Assembly: GCA_013076295.1 (NCBI GenBank) | Contig: RQOL01000532.1 | Coordinates: 3,968,001 to 4,032,000 of the forward strand | Direction of reading: 5' to 3' | DNA from: Sanderia malayensis | Taxonomy: Eukaryota > Cnidaria > Scyphozoa > Semaeostomeae > Pelagiidae | DNA: 64,000 bases | Part shown: positions 20,297 to 32,858 of the stretch, piece after piece | How the letters are laid out: the number at the start of each line of letters is the position of its first letter | How positions within the stretch are numbered: position 1 is the first letter of the stretch | Position numbers and translations under genes: made by a program | The notes under the pieces: model-generated | What the model was told of the DNA's origin: nothing | Seen by the model: the letters and a program-made list of their open reading frames with translations, nothing else | Databases searched by the model: none

Positions 20297-23200
20297 ATGG
20301 TATTCATTGTAATAAAACATCGCGATTCAAAGTTATCATGGTTGGCCTTGTTTGCGTCTGTTTTCATCTACTGTTCCAGTATTGGATTTTTGAATTGTTT
20401 TAGTATCTTTTATGCTTCGCTTCTTACTGAGTTTGGTGAGTCGAAAGAGAAAACAGGTCAGACACAAATTTTTTTCTCTTTTCACTTTTTGTTCAATCTT
20501 TTTAGAATAATCTATTTATTAACTGCAAACATCTAATGAATGAAAGCTGTTCAAGGCCTATTTCGAAGATATAAACCATTGATATAAATCAATGCACTTG
20601 CAACCGGGCCGTGGGATCTGAAGAAATATATTTATCAACTTATTATCCGCGTTAACAAATATTTTTAATAATGATGACAACGAAACGAAACGAGAGAAGG
20701 GGAAGGGAACATAAGGGAAGCTCAGCTTGCGGAAAGAAAAGCTTGGGTTCCTGTTTGGCATCATCTACAGGCAGTCCATATTGTGATCTAATCGAGCAAG
20801 AGCTTTTCAAAGTATGCTATTGCTTACCTGTACCAGCCAGCCCATTCAATCTCATTCACCAGCTGTTGTAAAAACACAAAATGTTTTAAGGGTTTTAATT
20901 AGTCCACAGAATAGAGAAAGAAGCAGAAGGGGCACTATTGTCGTCCTTTGTTGCTTTTGAACATTATAATTTACGTTGCAGAAGTATAACGAGGTCAAAT
21001 GTAGTTGAGTTCGGTTAAGCTCGGAGCTGGCTTGCAATTGCTTGGTCATTGAATACTGTCTCAACACAATACTGTACTATATCGGGGTTCGTGTCAAGCT
21101 TGGGCAAACCCAAATTACCTTTTAGTATCGACCTTGCATAAAGTTAACATAAATTACCCAGATTCGAATAATAATAAAGAATCTCTCTCTTTTTTGCCTC
21201 ACATGTAGCCTGGGTTGGCTCAATCCCATTTGCAATGACTTTCTTCTTGGCTCCGATCACACAGTTTGCATCGAGAAATGCAAGCATCAGGCTTAGTATA
21301 ATTATCGGAACAGCATTCGCCGGAACATCACTACTCACGACCTCATTTGCAACCAACATCAATATAATGTTCTTGTCCTTCAGCCTCCTTTACAGTATAG
21401 GATCCAGTCTCATTTTCATGACGACGTATCGAGCTATCGATTTGTATTTCGACAAAAGATTCGCGACAGCCTTGGGTAAGTAAAAACACAGTATTTCCTC
21501 GTTCCCGGGTTAGTTATGTCCACACTGCAAAATCTAACCCAGGTTTGCGAAAACCTGGGGCGAGCCCGGGTTAGTTTGTGTAGTGTGGACAGGGCTTATG
21601 AATTGAGTATGTTATCTGCAAAAGTGCGAAGTGTTATGTGGGTCGTTGTTTAATTATAATTGTTAGCTTGTATTTGACACATATGTTTACAGTATTGTTA
21701 AGTATGAGCTTGGTTGGCTGGTGCACTTTGTTGGCAGTCTCAAGTTGTACAGTGGCGGCTTTGGACCAGCCGTACCGCAGTCACACTGCAAGCTCGTTGT
21801 CTTTAGCCCCAACTTTGGTTTACCCCAGTTTCGCGCTTACATTTCACCTTCAAAAGTTAAACAGGGTTGAACCCGAGCTGAAAACTGGTTCAAAAATGTT
21901 TCACGTTTTAATGATTTTACCGTAAATTCTCTATTAAGCCCCCCTCTCAATTAAGCCCCCCTCTCTAATTAGCCCCCCCTTTTCAGAGAGAAAAATTTAA
22001 TAAGCCCCCCTCTCAATTTAGCCCCCCCCCCAAATCTTCACTGATGACAAAATAAGTAAACTTGACAAACAACTGAGATTTTCATTTTATTCATTGGTCG
22101 TTCAATACTTCTCAACAAATTCAAATTCAAATCATTTAGTAGATATAAACGTTTTTCACACAGACTTCATTGAATAATGTATTCCATGTATTATTTAATG
22201 TATTTCCACCACTGAAAATGGTTTTCTATTACAAAATATTTATTAAGCCCCCTCTCTCAATTTAGCCCCCCCCTCTCTAATAAGCCCCCTCTTTAAAGTA
22301 CTGAAAAAAAATAAGCCCCCCGGGGGGCTTAAAAGAGAATTTACGGTATCTTGCTAGGACTTTTTTAAAGTTCTTCAAAGATTGGCTTTCCTTTTAGGTA
22401 TTATGACTGGAGGCACGTGTTTACTTCAAATACCTCTTTCTCGTGTATTCGTCAGCCTCTTAGAGAACTACAGTCTACAAAAGACGATGCAAATTTACGC
22501 TGGTGCATCTACGGCTGTTTGTCTTCTTGGTTCGCTAGTTTATTTACCTACAAGATTTGAAGCGGATGAAAAGGTCCGAACTGAAATAAATAAAGGAGAA
22601 GAAGAATCCTCAATCATGAAATACAAATCACTTATGAAAAGTAAAGTGTTCCGTTTTTGGATTTTTGTCGTCTGCATTATGTCCTTTCAATACAGTGTTT
22701 CAAGTATTCACCAGGTAAATCAACAAAATTATCTAAATTAAATGGTGTAAACAATGGAGAGCTTGAAAAGTTCCAAGCTTGTAATACCTTAGCATATATA
22801 CAGGAATAAATGAGTGAGATAAAATGCATCATAAGATGCACGAGGAAGAAAGTGAAGCAAATAGGCTTATTGATTACTTTTCTCCCACCTTTTTCCCCAG
22901 GTACAATTTGCTTTGGAATCTGGTGTATCTGAGAGTGTAGCAAACCAATTTCCATTCTATTCAGCAATTAGTGCAGGCATTGGCCGTATCATTTCTGGTT
23001 TCATTTTCGACATACGACGGTTAGACAGGGTTTACTTGTACCAGTTTGTTATCTTCACAGTTGGCACCATCGCAGTGGTCGGATCATTTTCAACCACGCA
23101 GTCACACATAGTAGCATTTATATGGCTGTTCGCTGCAACCGATGGATTCTTGCACGCGAATGACATGACAATGATCAGAATAATTGTTGGCGCTGAAAAA

Positions 23201-23672
23201 TCAAACGAGGCCCAATCTTTGATGTTGATGACGTCATCCGTCCCAGTTATGATTGGTCCTCCAATCGTCGGTAAGTTGTGTGTTTCAAAATAACAGTTTA
23301 GACCACGCCAAGCCATTTCGTGAACTAAACCGGTGTGAAATGACGTCATAAGGTAAATGAGGTCAATAAGGTAAAGACCCTGAAAGGGCACAATAGGATT
23401 AGTTGAGCGAGTTGCTGATTAATTGGAATATTTCGTTGATTTGCATAGGATTGATAGTGGACAGAACGAACAATTACAAGGCTTTTTTCTACGTTGTTGC
23501 TGCTCCAATGTTATTATCCGCATTGTTACTGTTCACACTGAGGTGCATGAAGGAATTCAGGCTTTCAAGAGACTCGGATAAAATTAATAAAGAACTTCAA
23601 GAAAGCTGTTTCGTTGAAGAAGCAGATGAGAAACATGCTTTATATTCAATACAATACGAAACAAATATGTAA
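20297..23672 (+). CDS. Transporter gene B: SLC16/monocarboxylate-transporter-like
   Basis: Exons 20297-20456, 21209-21475, 22398-22714, 22901-23270 and 23449-23672 join to about 445 residues. The start ATG matches the MVF/MAF start of genes C and D; an in-frame ATG at 20291 is possible. Exon 1 has KHRDSKLSWLALFASVF, a diverged form of the SLC16 first motif that keeps Asp and the final Trp. Exon 2 has WVGSIPFAMTFFLAPI and ends DLYFDKRFATALG. This joins exon 3 GIMTGGTCLLQIPL, resembling the family's second motif (YFxKRxxxAxG...G). Exon 4 has GRIISGFIFDIRRLD. A charged loop after KVRTEINKGEEES would be the central cytoplasmic loop of a 12-helix protein. The exon 1 donor is GTCAGA, weaker than the GTAAG/GTAGG of its neighbours. 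Substrate unknown. Confidence 0.85.
21920..22346. mobile_element. TA-flanked MITE (CCGTAAATTC family), intron 2 of gene B
   Basis: Ends CCGTAAATTCTCTATTAAG and the complementary GAGAATTTACGG are flanked by TA (21918-21919, 22347-22348). The body repeats AAGCCCCCCTCTC blocks at both ends. It is non-coding and belongs to the same family as 8359-8746. Confidence 0.85.
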
Positions 23673-24999
23673 CACTTTGATAGTATTATTTTCTTGCATG
23701 TTATATTTCCTGCACGTCGGCTTGACAATTCCAAGAAGGTTGTTAACTATTTGTAAAAGATTTGCTTCAAAAGTAAACCCCATCGCAAGTAACCCGCACC
23801 CGCTCTTGACACATGTTAAAGGGAACGTGCAAGCATAATAGGCTGTGTTTAAAAATAGATCGATGTGAACCGGAAGAGAATGCAAAACGGCAACAACAAC
23901 AGGCTTAATCTTCCCTTTGCGCTTTTCTGATTGGTTAATAAACCAAATCTATTTTTAGCATGTGCACAGGCACGCTTTTAACCTTACACATTCCCTTTAA
24001 TGCTTGTTATTTGAGCCCCCTATTGGCGTTTTATCGAGCTCGCACATAAGCACATGCGTTTGATATAAATTACAAATTAAATTTTATTGGAATATAATTC
24101 TATATAACTGCAATATTCTCTTTTGAAATTGCATGAAGGAAAAGAAGAAAATCAATTTGTTTCAGACGAAGTAGATATCCATTTCAAGAAGCTCAGCTAG
24201 GCCAACTTTTTTCAACGACGATTTTCCATAATAACATAGGCGAATATTGGTACATTTGACTATTTATGTCTGCAGTTGTTTTTTATCAAAACAAAGATAA
24301 GGGAGTGATTTATAATATGACGTGTTCAGGAAAATTTTGTTAGCCCCACACAGCCCCTTCGGAAAAAGTAAAGTGGGGGCACTCACTCACAATCTCGCGA
24401 CATTTCGAATTTTTGAAGTGAATTGCATTGAGTTTTACGACAATTTGTTCTGGGGAGGGGGGGAGTGCAAATCTGGCCTCCCTTATACCCTTGCGCCGTA
24501 ATCCAAACAAAGCTCTGAGAATAAAGAACTTTGCTAAACAATAGCAAGCTCAAAACCAATTTTTCATAGATTTGGTACATTAAACTTTGAATGTACTAAG
24601 CTTATGCATGACATAAATAAAGGCGAACAAATAGATATTTTTGTCAGCTTTTCCAAACAAAAGAAACAACATCACGAGCAAGACAGAACTTTGTTACAAG
24701 ACAAGCTGTGAAAAAATCGAATGTCCCATGTCCCCTCCCAATGAATTTGAATTTGGTTGGTGGGTGGTGGCTGTGTCTGTGTGAGCTTTCTGGTCCAACT
24801 GTTTTCACGACAAAAGCCTAGTTGAACCTTAACTCAACACAAGCTGACTAAAGTTGACTTCTCAGCTGGATAGATAGCCTTCCAGGGTCATAGTCCAGGT
24901 CTTCCTGACCTTTGTCTGGCCTTGTGCTGACCTTTTTTGTTTGACCTGCTCGGCCAAAAAAACTTTTGTGACGTGAGGACAAATTTGTCGCCGGTCAAG
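23673..24999. other. Spacer between genes B and C
   Basis: Contains the 3' flank of B, whose first 60 bp are similar to the flanks of C, D and F (CACTTTGATAGTATTATTTT). Otherwise no exon, RNA or defined repeat is seen. The promoter of C should lie near its right end. Confidence 0.5.
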
Positions 25000-27616
25000 A
25001 TGGCATTCCGTTTGGAAATCAAACATCGCGATTCCAAGTTATCATGTGTGGTCTTGTTTGCGTCTGTTTTCATCTACTGTTCCAGTATTGGATTCTTGAA
25101 TTGTTTTAGTATCTTTTATGCCTCACTTCTTTCTGAGTTCGATGCATCCAAGGAGAAAACAGGTAGGCACAAATTATTATTATTTTTGCTTTTCAAACAA
25201 AAGGAACAAAGTAGAAAATTTGGATTCCAAATTAGACTTCATACTTGATATTTTCCGTTTTATTTTTATAAATTGGCTAACTAGTTATTAATTATACCCT
25301 CACCTGATCCATCATTTTCAAAATTTCAAAATTTGGATTTTGGTAGAGCCATGCATAGCAGAGTCAATTTGCTGCGCAAGATAAAACATCGCTCCACAGG
25401 ATCCTATCAGGTCTAGAGTTTCCGTTTGTCACCTCCTGCCCAGTCTCCAGCGAGGTCTCCAGGCAGGATCCTTTGATTTAGAATATCCTCAAAATGATAA
25501 AGAAATTAGTAAGCACCCCTCCCCCTGTGGGTAATGAAATCGATCCATCCATTAATTTGATCTGTTTCTTTTCTCTCCCGTCCTATAGCATGGATTGGTT
25601 CTATTCCGTTTGCGCTGACGTTTTTCTTGGCTCCCATTGTACAGTATGCATCAAGAAACATAAATATCAGACTTGGCGTTGTGATTGGAGCAGGATTAAA
25701 CGGAATATCCCTTCTCTCAACCTCGTTTGCAACTAATATCAACATCATGTTCTTGACTTTCAGCCTCCTTTACAGTGTGGGATCCAGTCTCTTATACATG
25801 ATAACATATCGAGCAATTGACTTGTATTTTGACAAAAGATTTGCCACAGCCACGGGTAAGTGAAGAGACACCTTTTGCACCGTCCATTATTTTATGTTCC
25901 TTTTGTGCAACATAATGTCATTGCAATGTTAACACGTCTCGACATTTCTGGATTATTTGCCATAATATAACAATTTGGTACAGGTTTGCTCCTTGTTACC
26001 ACTAAATGAAAACTCTAATATTGTCAAATATTTTTTAATATGCCCAGAACCAGTTTCTTAACTTTCCTTTCCTTTTAGGTATTATGACTGGAGGCACATG
26101 TTTACTCCAAATACCTCTTTCTCGTCTATTCGTCAGCCTCTTAGAGAACTACAGTCTACAAAAGACGTTGCAAATTTACGCTGGTGCATCTACGGCTGTT
26201 TGTCTTCTTGGTTCGCTAGCTTATTTACCTACAAGATTTGAAACGGATGAAAAGGTCCAGGCTAAAGTAAATAAAGGAAAAGAAGAATCTTCAGTCAAGA
26301 ATTACAAATCACTTATGAAAAGTAGAATGTTTTGTGTTTGGACTTTGATTTACATTGTCATCTGTACAAAATACTCTGTATCAACTGTGCATCAGGTAAC
26401 TGACAAGACAGGTAGTTAATTTTCGAAAAAAGAATAGCCGAGATCGAAACTTGATTAATATGCAATCTCTTTTAGGTACAATTTGCTTTGGAATCTGGTG
26501 TGTCTGAGAACGTAGCAAACCAATTTCCATTTTATTCAGCAATTAGTGCAAGCATTGCACGAATGCTATCTGGCTTCGTTTTTGATATGAGATGGTTGGA
26601 TAAGGTTTACTTATACCAATTTGTACTGTTTATAACTGGCACCATCGCAGTAGTCGGTTCTTTTTCAACCACGCAGTCACACCTTGTTGCATTCATATGG
26701 ATTTACGCAGCGTCAGATGGCTTTTTGCATGCCAGTGATCTCGTATTGATCAGGGTGATAGCTGGTGTCAAGAAATCAAAAGAAGCTGTTTCTTTGTCAC
26801 TTATGGCGATTTCCGGAACAATATTGCTTGGTCCTCCAGTCGTTGGTAAGCTTTTGCGTAGTGACCCCCTTTCAGAATCTCATTTGCAATTATAGCACAG
26901 TGTATGCTAAGTTATTGTAGCTAATATTGAAGCAATCGTGCTTTATAGCTAATTGCACGTTCTTGTCATCACACACAGCTAAAACGTCCTATTTAATGCA
27001 AAAAACCTATGCGATAATACATATAAGCAATTTGACATTGCTGGTCGTGATGTTGCGAGGAACTTCTCAGGCACGCTAGCGTGGATGTTTTGTCCCTATT
27101 GTTTGAACCACATTGGAACGAAGGAGGTGCACGTATACAGGTTGTAAATTTAGGCCTTGTATTTTCAATCCCCGATGTCTACAATATTGTCCCAGATATC
27201 TGATAAGGGTCTAAATAGTTTATTTCATGGCAGCGATTTTCCAGCATTTCACGCTAGCAAACACGTAACACTTAACATATAGTGAGTGTAAGATCTTTTA
27301 GGTGTGACTAAGTGAAACACTGCTGCACACGTATGTATATAAAATCCACATTGATTTGTTGATTAATTGGAACATTTCGTTGATTTGCATAGGGCTGATA
27401 GTGGACAGAACGAACAATTACAAGGCTTTTTTCTACGTGGTTGCAGCCCCAATGTTATTATCGGCATTGTTACTGTTCACACTGAGGTGCATGAAGGAAT
27501 TCAGAGTTTCAAGAGACTCGGATAAAATTAATAAAGAACTTCAAGAAAGCTGTTTCGTTGAAGAAACAGACGAGAAACATGCTTTATGTTCAATACAATA
27601 CGAAACGAATGTGTAA
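25000..27616 (+). CDS. Transporter gene C: SLC16/monocarboxylate-transporter-like
   Basis: Exons 25000-25162, 25589-25855, 26079-26395, 26476-26845 and 27393-27616 give about 446 residues with clean GT-AG sites in phases 1, 1, 0, 1. It starts MAFRLEIKHRDSKLSW. Exon 2 contains WIGSIPFALTFFLAPI and LYFDKRFATATG; exon 3 TGGTCLLQIPLSRLF; exon 4 FPFYSAISASIARMLSGFVFD, with Ala where paralogues have Gly before the Arg. Exon 5 contains DRTNNYKAFFYVVAAPM and ends in a charged tail. Length and layout fit a complete 12-helix MCT-like carrier. Exons 3-5 are almost identical to gene D while exon 2 is much more different. Confidence 0.87.
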
Positions 27617-27715
27617 CACTTTGATAGTATTATTTTCTTGCATGTTATATTTCCTTGACAATTCCAAGAAGGATGCTAACTGTTGATAAAACAATGGCTT
27701 CAAAAGTATATAGGC

Positions 27716-27957
27716 ATGACTGGTTACCCTTGTTGGTAAGGCGTCGGGGTGGCAAGCCGAAGGTCGCGGGCTCGAATCCCGCACCAGCTACATAGCCTAG
27801 TCAATATGTTGGGGTGACGGATCAGCTTGTTGTCGTTGGCAGTTGGTGCCCAACTTTCGGGCAAACAAAATCCTTGGATTTCAGTGGCTTCAGTGGTGTG
27901 TGAGCGCAACTTTTCTTTTCTGCTTATATTTTACCTTCAGATTTGTTGTAGCTGTAC
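27716..27957 (+). repeat. tRNA-derived SINE, copy 2
   Basis: The head has TTGTTGGTAAGGCGTCGG and a B box GCTCGAATCCC near 27770. The body follows (GATCAGCTTGTTGTCGTTGG, CCAACTTTCGGGCAAAC), then a shortened tail ending in TTTACCTTCAGATTTGTTG, matching the 3' end of the copy at 54144-54487. The middle of the tail is deleted. It lies about 100 bp downstream of gene C's stop. Confidence 0.8.
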
Positions 27958-28563
27958 GTTTTATGATCATCTACATTACATTACCTATACTTAACCTACC
28001 TATTTGTCCAGGAAATTGTACACGACCACTGTACGAGACCATTGTACGCACAGGTATCTACCTAGCGTATGAAATAGTTCAAGATTGAATTGTTTGATGT
28101 GGATGTGATAGCAAATGTTCATTGCAATTACAAATCATATGTTATCGAATCTCAAAAGTTGAAATTTGCATTGCATCCATGCCTTCATGGATGGTACATA
28201 AAGTTATTTATTGGTTGTGGGACTTCCGATACCAACACTTTTTAACCATTTTGTTCTAGAGATTTGAATTTGTTCTAGAATTTGAATTGCTGATCTATAA
28301 TTTGAAATTGCTGATCAAAACTCCATTTGTTTCGCCCATGTTGCTAGCAAACGGGGTTGACTTTTATATCTAGCCTCGTTGGAAGGACCCTGACTATACG
28401 TCATTGCTGCACGTCAAGTCTGCGATGATCTGTTGTCAACCGTAAAGACAAAGCTAGATCAAAGTGTCAGAGTCCAGGTCTGCCTACCGTTGTCTTGCAC
28501 GGGTTTGTGCGTGACAGACACTCGCAGCACATTGTGAAGTGCAGGCAGCTAACTAAAATCAAC

Positions 28564-31500
28564 ATGGTATTCCGTTTGGAAATAAAACATCGTGATTCAA
28601 AGTTATCATGGTTGACCTTGTTTGCGTCTGTTTTTATCCACTGTTCCAGTATTGGATTTTTGAATTGTTTTAGTATCTTTTATACCTCGCTTCTTGCCGA
28701 GTTTGGCGCGTCCAAGGAGAAAACAGGTAAGGTATATAACTTTTTTCAAACAAAAGGAACATATTTGAGATTCCAAATTTGGCTTGATATTTTCTGTGTT
28801 TTTTATCATGATAAAGTTGCTGTAAGTATAAATCATCTAATGCGATTTATAGAATCAAGGTTTGTTTCAAAAATATCAAAAATTTTCTGTCATGTCCATT
28901 CATTTGAGTTGACACTACGTGACACTTAGGCCTTGCTCACACCACATCTTTTACATTTCACTCCGTTTTGATTTTAACCGTTCAGGATAAGGATACTGTG
29001 TTCACCACACAGAAAAGAAAAGATTGAAGACGGTCCATTGCGATCCGTTTTTGCGTTTTCAAATGAAAATGCTCTGAAAGTGGAGTGTACCGTTTTCATT
29101 CGACACCGTTTTCAGTTCGAAATTCGTGAGTCGTGCGATGCGAAGTTGTGCAACGTACGATACGAATGATGAAAAAAAATGGATTCAAGTGAAAACGGAA
29201 GAAACCTCTTCTCGGTGAGACAGCTTCGTTCTCGACAGGTCGTGGCGCTGAATTGGGAAAATTTAGAAATACCGTAAATCCTCAAATTGCCCCCCCCCCT
29301 CGAATATGTCCCCACCCTAGGACTACAAATTGTTAATAAGCCACCCTCTCGAATAAGCCCCCACCCCTAGCATGCTGATATTTGCGAACAGCGAGTTCGA
29401 GAAAAATGCAAAATACTTCGCTGGAACAACTAAACCAATTACCCGTTTCTTTTCCCTGTAACAACATCAATTTTTGTGCCATATTTCAGATAGCTTTATA
29501 AGCCCCCCCTCGAATAAAAATAATGTCAAAAAATAAATCTGAAAATGTCAAAAATAACTAAGCTCCCAGGAGGCTAATTTGAGGATTTACGGTGTTTGAT
29601 TGACTCGACAAGTTGAACATGAATGTGTACAATCTGCTAAATGTTTTGGTAAAGGTTCTTCCTATAATGACTTTATCACATGGTTGATAGTTGAGAATAT
29701 ATATACATAGTTCATGGTTGACTTGACTGCTCACCAGCTAAACTTGCGAATGTTGAACAGAGAAACAGGTGTGGGCTTTCAAATCCAAGTTTTGGCTCAA
29801 GAGCCAGGTTGGAACTATTTGAAACAGCGGGCATATCGCAACGGGAGCAAAGTAAAGCGCACACTTGTGAACAGAACAGGGACGAAAAATGAAAACAAGG
29901 TCGTGTGAACAGGTCCTTATTCACGAGTACACGATTTCCAAGACCGGAATATTATACAAAATCCTGGGCATAAAAATAGCTGCTTGATGACATCGAATAA
30001 TTTTTTTTTATTTTTATGTGACTTGAAGCAGTGTTTTCTTGAAAACAGCATTGCTTTATGATTACAATGATCGATTGATAAAAGTATCAATGACCCGTTG
30101 TGTGTTTATTTGTTACAAAACATTTTTTCTCATAAATTTGTTGCATGTTTCAAGTAAAAATTTGTCAGTTACCAGAGAGATTTTGAAATAAATATTCGTT
30201 TCAAGTCCTGGTGTCCGGTGTCCCCATATGTCCGTTCTCGGTCACTCCCAGTCTTTTCTCAGCATATTTCCTGTTTAGAAATAAGCCGAAAGTATTGAAT
30301 TGAACAGCCATTGTTTTTACTCATCAACATGATTCAAGCTGAGAACAATAGTGCACAAATTCCAATACAATTCCACCGTGCAGCAGTATAATCTCAATTT
30401 TCCTCTGTTGTACTTAGTTATACATTGTTTCGAACAAAATACGCGGGTGGTGCTCCTCAGATTCTCGGGCTCAAACAAAATAAATGGACGAGAAAATCAA
30501 AAAAATTCTAATCTTTTCTTAATTTTTTTTCAAATTTTTTTGATATTCTTACGTTTTCCTTCATGTCCTGCTGCATGCTGAAATGCCCTTCTCGTAGAAG
30601 GAGATTTCGAATATTATGTTTTCAAATATTAATAAAATATACGTTTAATTGTCACAAAAACTTAAGAATGCCACCAAAGTGATTAGAAAAATAAAATTTT
30701 TCAAAAATATCAAAAAATGAAAATGTCAAACTATTTAAATTTTCATTTGATCTGCTTATTTATTTATTTTTTTCTCATAGCATGGGTTGGCTCTATTCCG
30801 ATCGCAATGTCATCTTTTTTGGTTCCTGCTGTACAGTATACATCGAGAAACGTGGATATCAGAGTTTCTATCGTTATCGCAGCAGGATTAAACGGAATAT
30901 CTCTTCTCTCAACCTCGTTTGCAACTAATATGAACATCATGTTCTTGACTTTCAGCCTCCTTTACAGTATAGGAACCAGTATTATAATCATTACAACATA
31001 TCGAGCAATTGACTTGTATTTTAACAAAAGATTTGCCACAGCCTTCGGTAAGTAAAAAAACGCTTTTTGCACCGCTCTCGATTTCATGTTCTCTGTGCCC
31101 TATAGGTAGTATACCATTGCAATAATAATAAGCCCAAAGATTTTTGGACTACAACTTTTTTTAATAAGAAACTGGTTTATAGCAATCTAGAACTAGGACA
31201 ACCAAAAGTTTAAGAAACCTTAGTATATGCTCAAGCTCAAGAATAAGTAAGAGCTTTAAAATTTTGAGTTTGTCCACAACGTGGCCTTTATGAATATCAT
31301 AAATTTTATCAATTTTTTTTTTGGAAAATATTGTGACTTTCAATATGTGTTTACATGAACTTTTTCGTGACGGCTTCATCTCCATTCAAATATGCCCAAC
31401 TTCAAGCCCCCAAAATAAAAAACTAATTATAAGAACGTTTTAGTACCATAGTAGAAAGATTGCCCTGCCAAGTCAAAAACGTTTTCTTTGAATATGTCCA

Positions 31501-32858
31501 CAACCAACTTCTTAACTTTCCTTTTCTTTTAGGTATTATGACTGGAGGCACATGTTTACTCCAAATACCTCTTTCTCGTCTATTCGTCAGCCTCTTAGAG
31601 AACTACAGTCTACAAAAGACGTTGCAAATTTACGCTGGTGCATCTACGGCTGTTTGTCTTCTTGGTTCGCTAGCTTATTTACCTACAAGATTTGAAACGG
31701 ATGAAAAAGTCCAGGCTAAAGTAAATAAAGGAAAAGAAGAATCTTCAGTCAAGAATTACAAATCACTTATGAAAAGTAGAACGTTTTGTGTTTGGACTTT
31801 GATTTTCATTGTGGTCTGTACAAAATACTCTGTATCAACTGTGCATCAGGTAACTGACAAGACAGGTAGTTAATTTTCGATAAAAGAATAGCCGAGATCG
31901 ACACTTGATTAATATGCAATCTCTTTTAGGTACAATTTGCTTTGGAATCTGGTGTGTCTGAGAATGTAGCAAACCAGTTTCCATTCTATTCAGCAATTGG
32001 TGCAAGCATTGGACGAATGCTATCTGGCTTCGTTTTTGATATGAGATGGTTGGATAAGGTTTACTTATATCAATTTGTACTGTTCATAACTGGCACCATC
32101 GCAGTAGTCGGTTCTTTTTCAACCACGCAGTCACACCTTGTTGCATTCATATGGATTTACGCAGCATCAGATGGCTTTTTGCATGCCAGTGATTTCGTAT
32201 TGATCAGGGTGATAGCTGGTGTCAAGAAATCAAAAGAAGCTGTTTCTCTGTCACTTATGGCAATTTCCGGCACAATATTGCTTGGTCCTCCAATCGTTGG
32301 TAAGCTTTTGCGTAGTGACCCCCTTTCAGAATCTCATTTGCAAGCATAACATAGTGTATGTCAATTTATTGCGCGGGTGTAGCTACCTTTATGTGTTTTT
32401 GTCATCGTAATGAAGACGCCCGGCTCATTGCCACATGCTTGCAATGCAAGGTACGGTACGGTATCTCTTTTAATAAACACCCAGGTGTTTATTAAAAGTA
32501 CTTTGATAAATTGGGTGGGCTGGGCGCTAATTATAGGAGGCGCACATTTCAAATTCCTTAAGTTTCCATAATATACGTGCAGCTCAAATTCAGTGAGTTG
32601 CTGATTAATTGGAACATTTCGTTGATTTGCATAGGACTGATAGTGGACAGAACGAACAATTACAAGGCTTTTTTCTACGTGGTTGCTGCTCCAATGTTAT
32701 TATCCGCATTGTTACTGTTCACACTGAGGTGCATGAAGGAATTCAGGCTTTCAAGAGACTCGGATAAAATTAATAAAGAACTTCAAGAAAGCTGTTTCGT
32801 TGACGAAACAGACGAGAAACATGCTTTATATTCAATACAATACGAAACAAATGTGTAA
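28564..32858 (+). CDS. Transporter gene D: SLC16/monocarboxylate-transporter-like
   Basis: Exons 28564-28726, 30781-31047, 31533-31849, 31930-32299 and 32635-32858 join to about 446 residues. It starts MVFRLEIKHRDSKLSW. Exon 2 has WVGSIPIAMSSFLVPAV and ends DLYFNKRFATAFG, with Asn replacing Asp in the YFDKR motif. Exon 4 has IGASIGRMLSGFVFD. The last exon ends HALYSIQYETNV, as in B, C and F. Intron 1 (about 2 kb) holds a composite of MITEs. Exons 3-5 were copied downstream to form pseudogene F. All splice sites are canonical, so the gene looks intact. Confidence 0.87.
28928..29919. mobile_element. Probable inverted-repeat element, intron 1 of gene D, hosting a second MITE
   Basis: The left end TAGGCCTTGCTCACACC and the right end (complement of GTGTGAACAGGTCCTTA, about 29903-29919) are imperfect inverted copies. 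The CCGTAAATCC-family MITE at 29272-29592 lies inside. I could not identify a convincing target duplication, so boundaries are approximate. No coding sequence. Confidence 0.5.
29272..29592. mobile_element. CCGTAAATCC-family MITE, nested, intron 1 of gene D
   Basis: The left end CCGTAAATCCTCAAATT and right end GAGGATTTACGG match the family at 8359-8746. TA precedes it; the right flank is TG, a probable mutation of the TA duplication. C-rich blocks (GCCCCCCCCCTCGAAT, AAGCCCCCCCTCGAAT) are typical. Confidence 0.8.
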
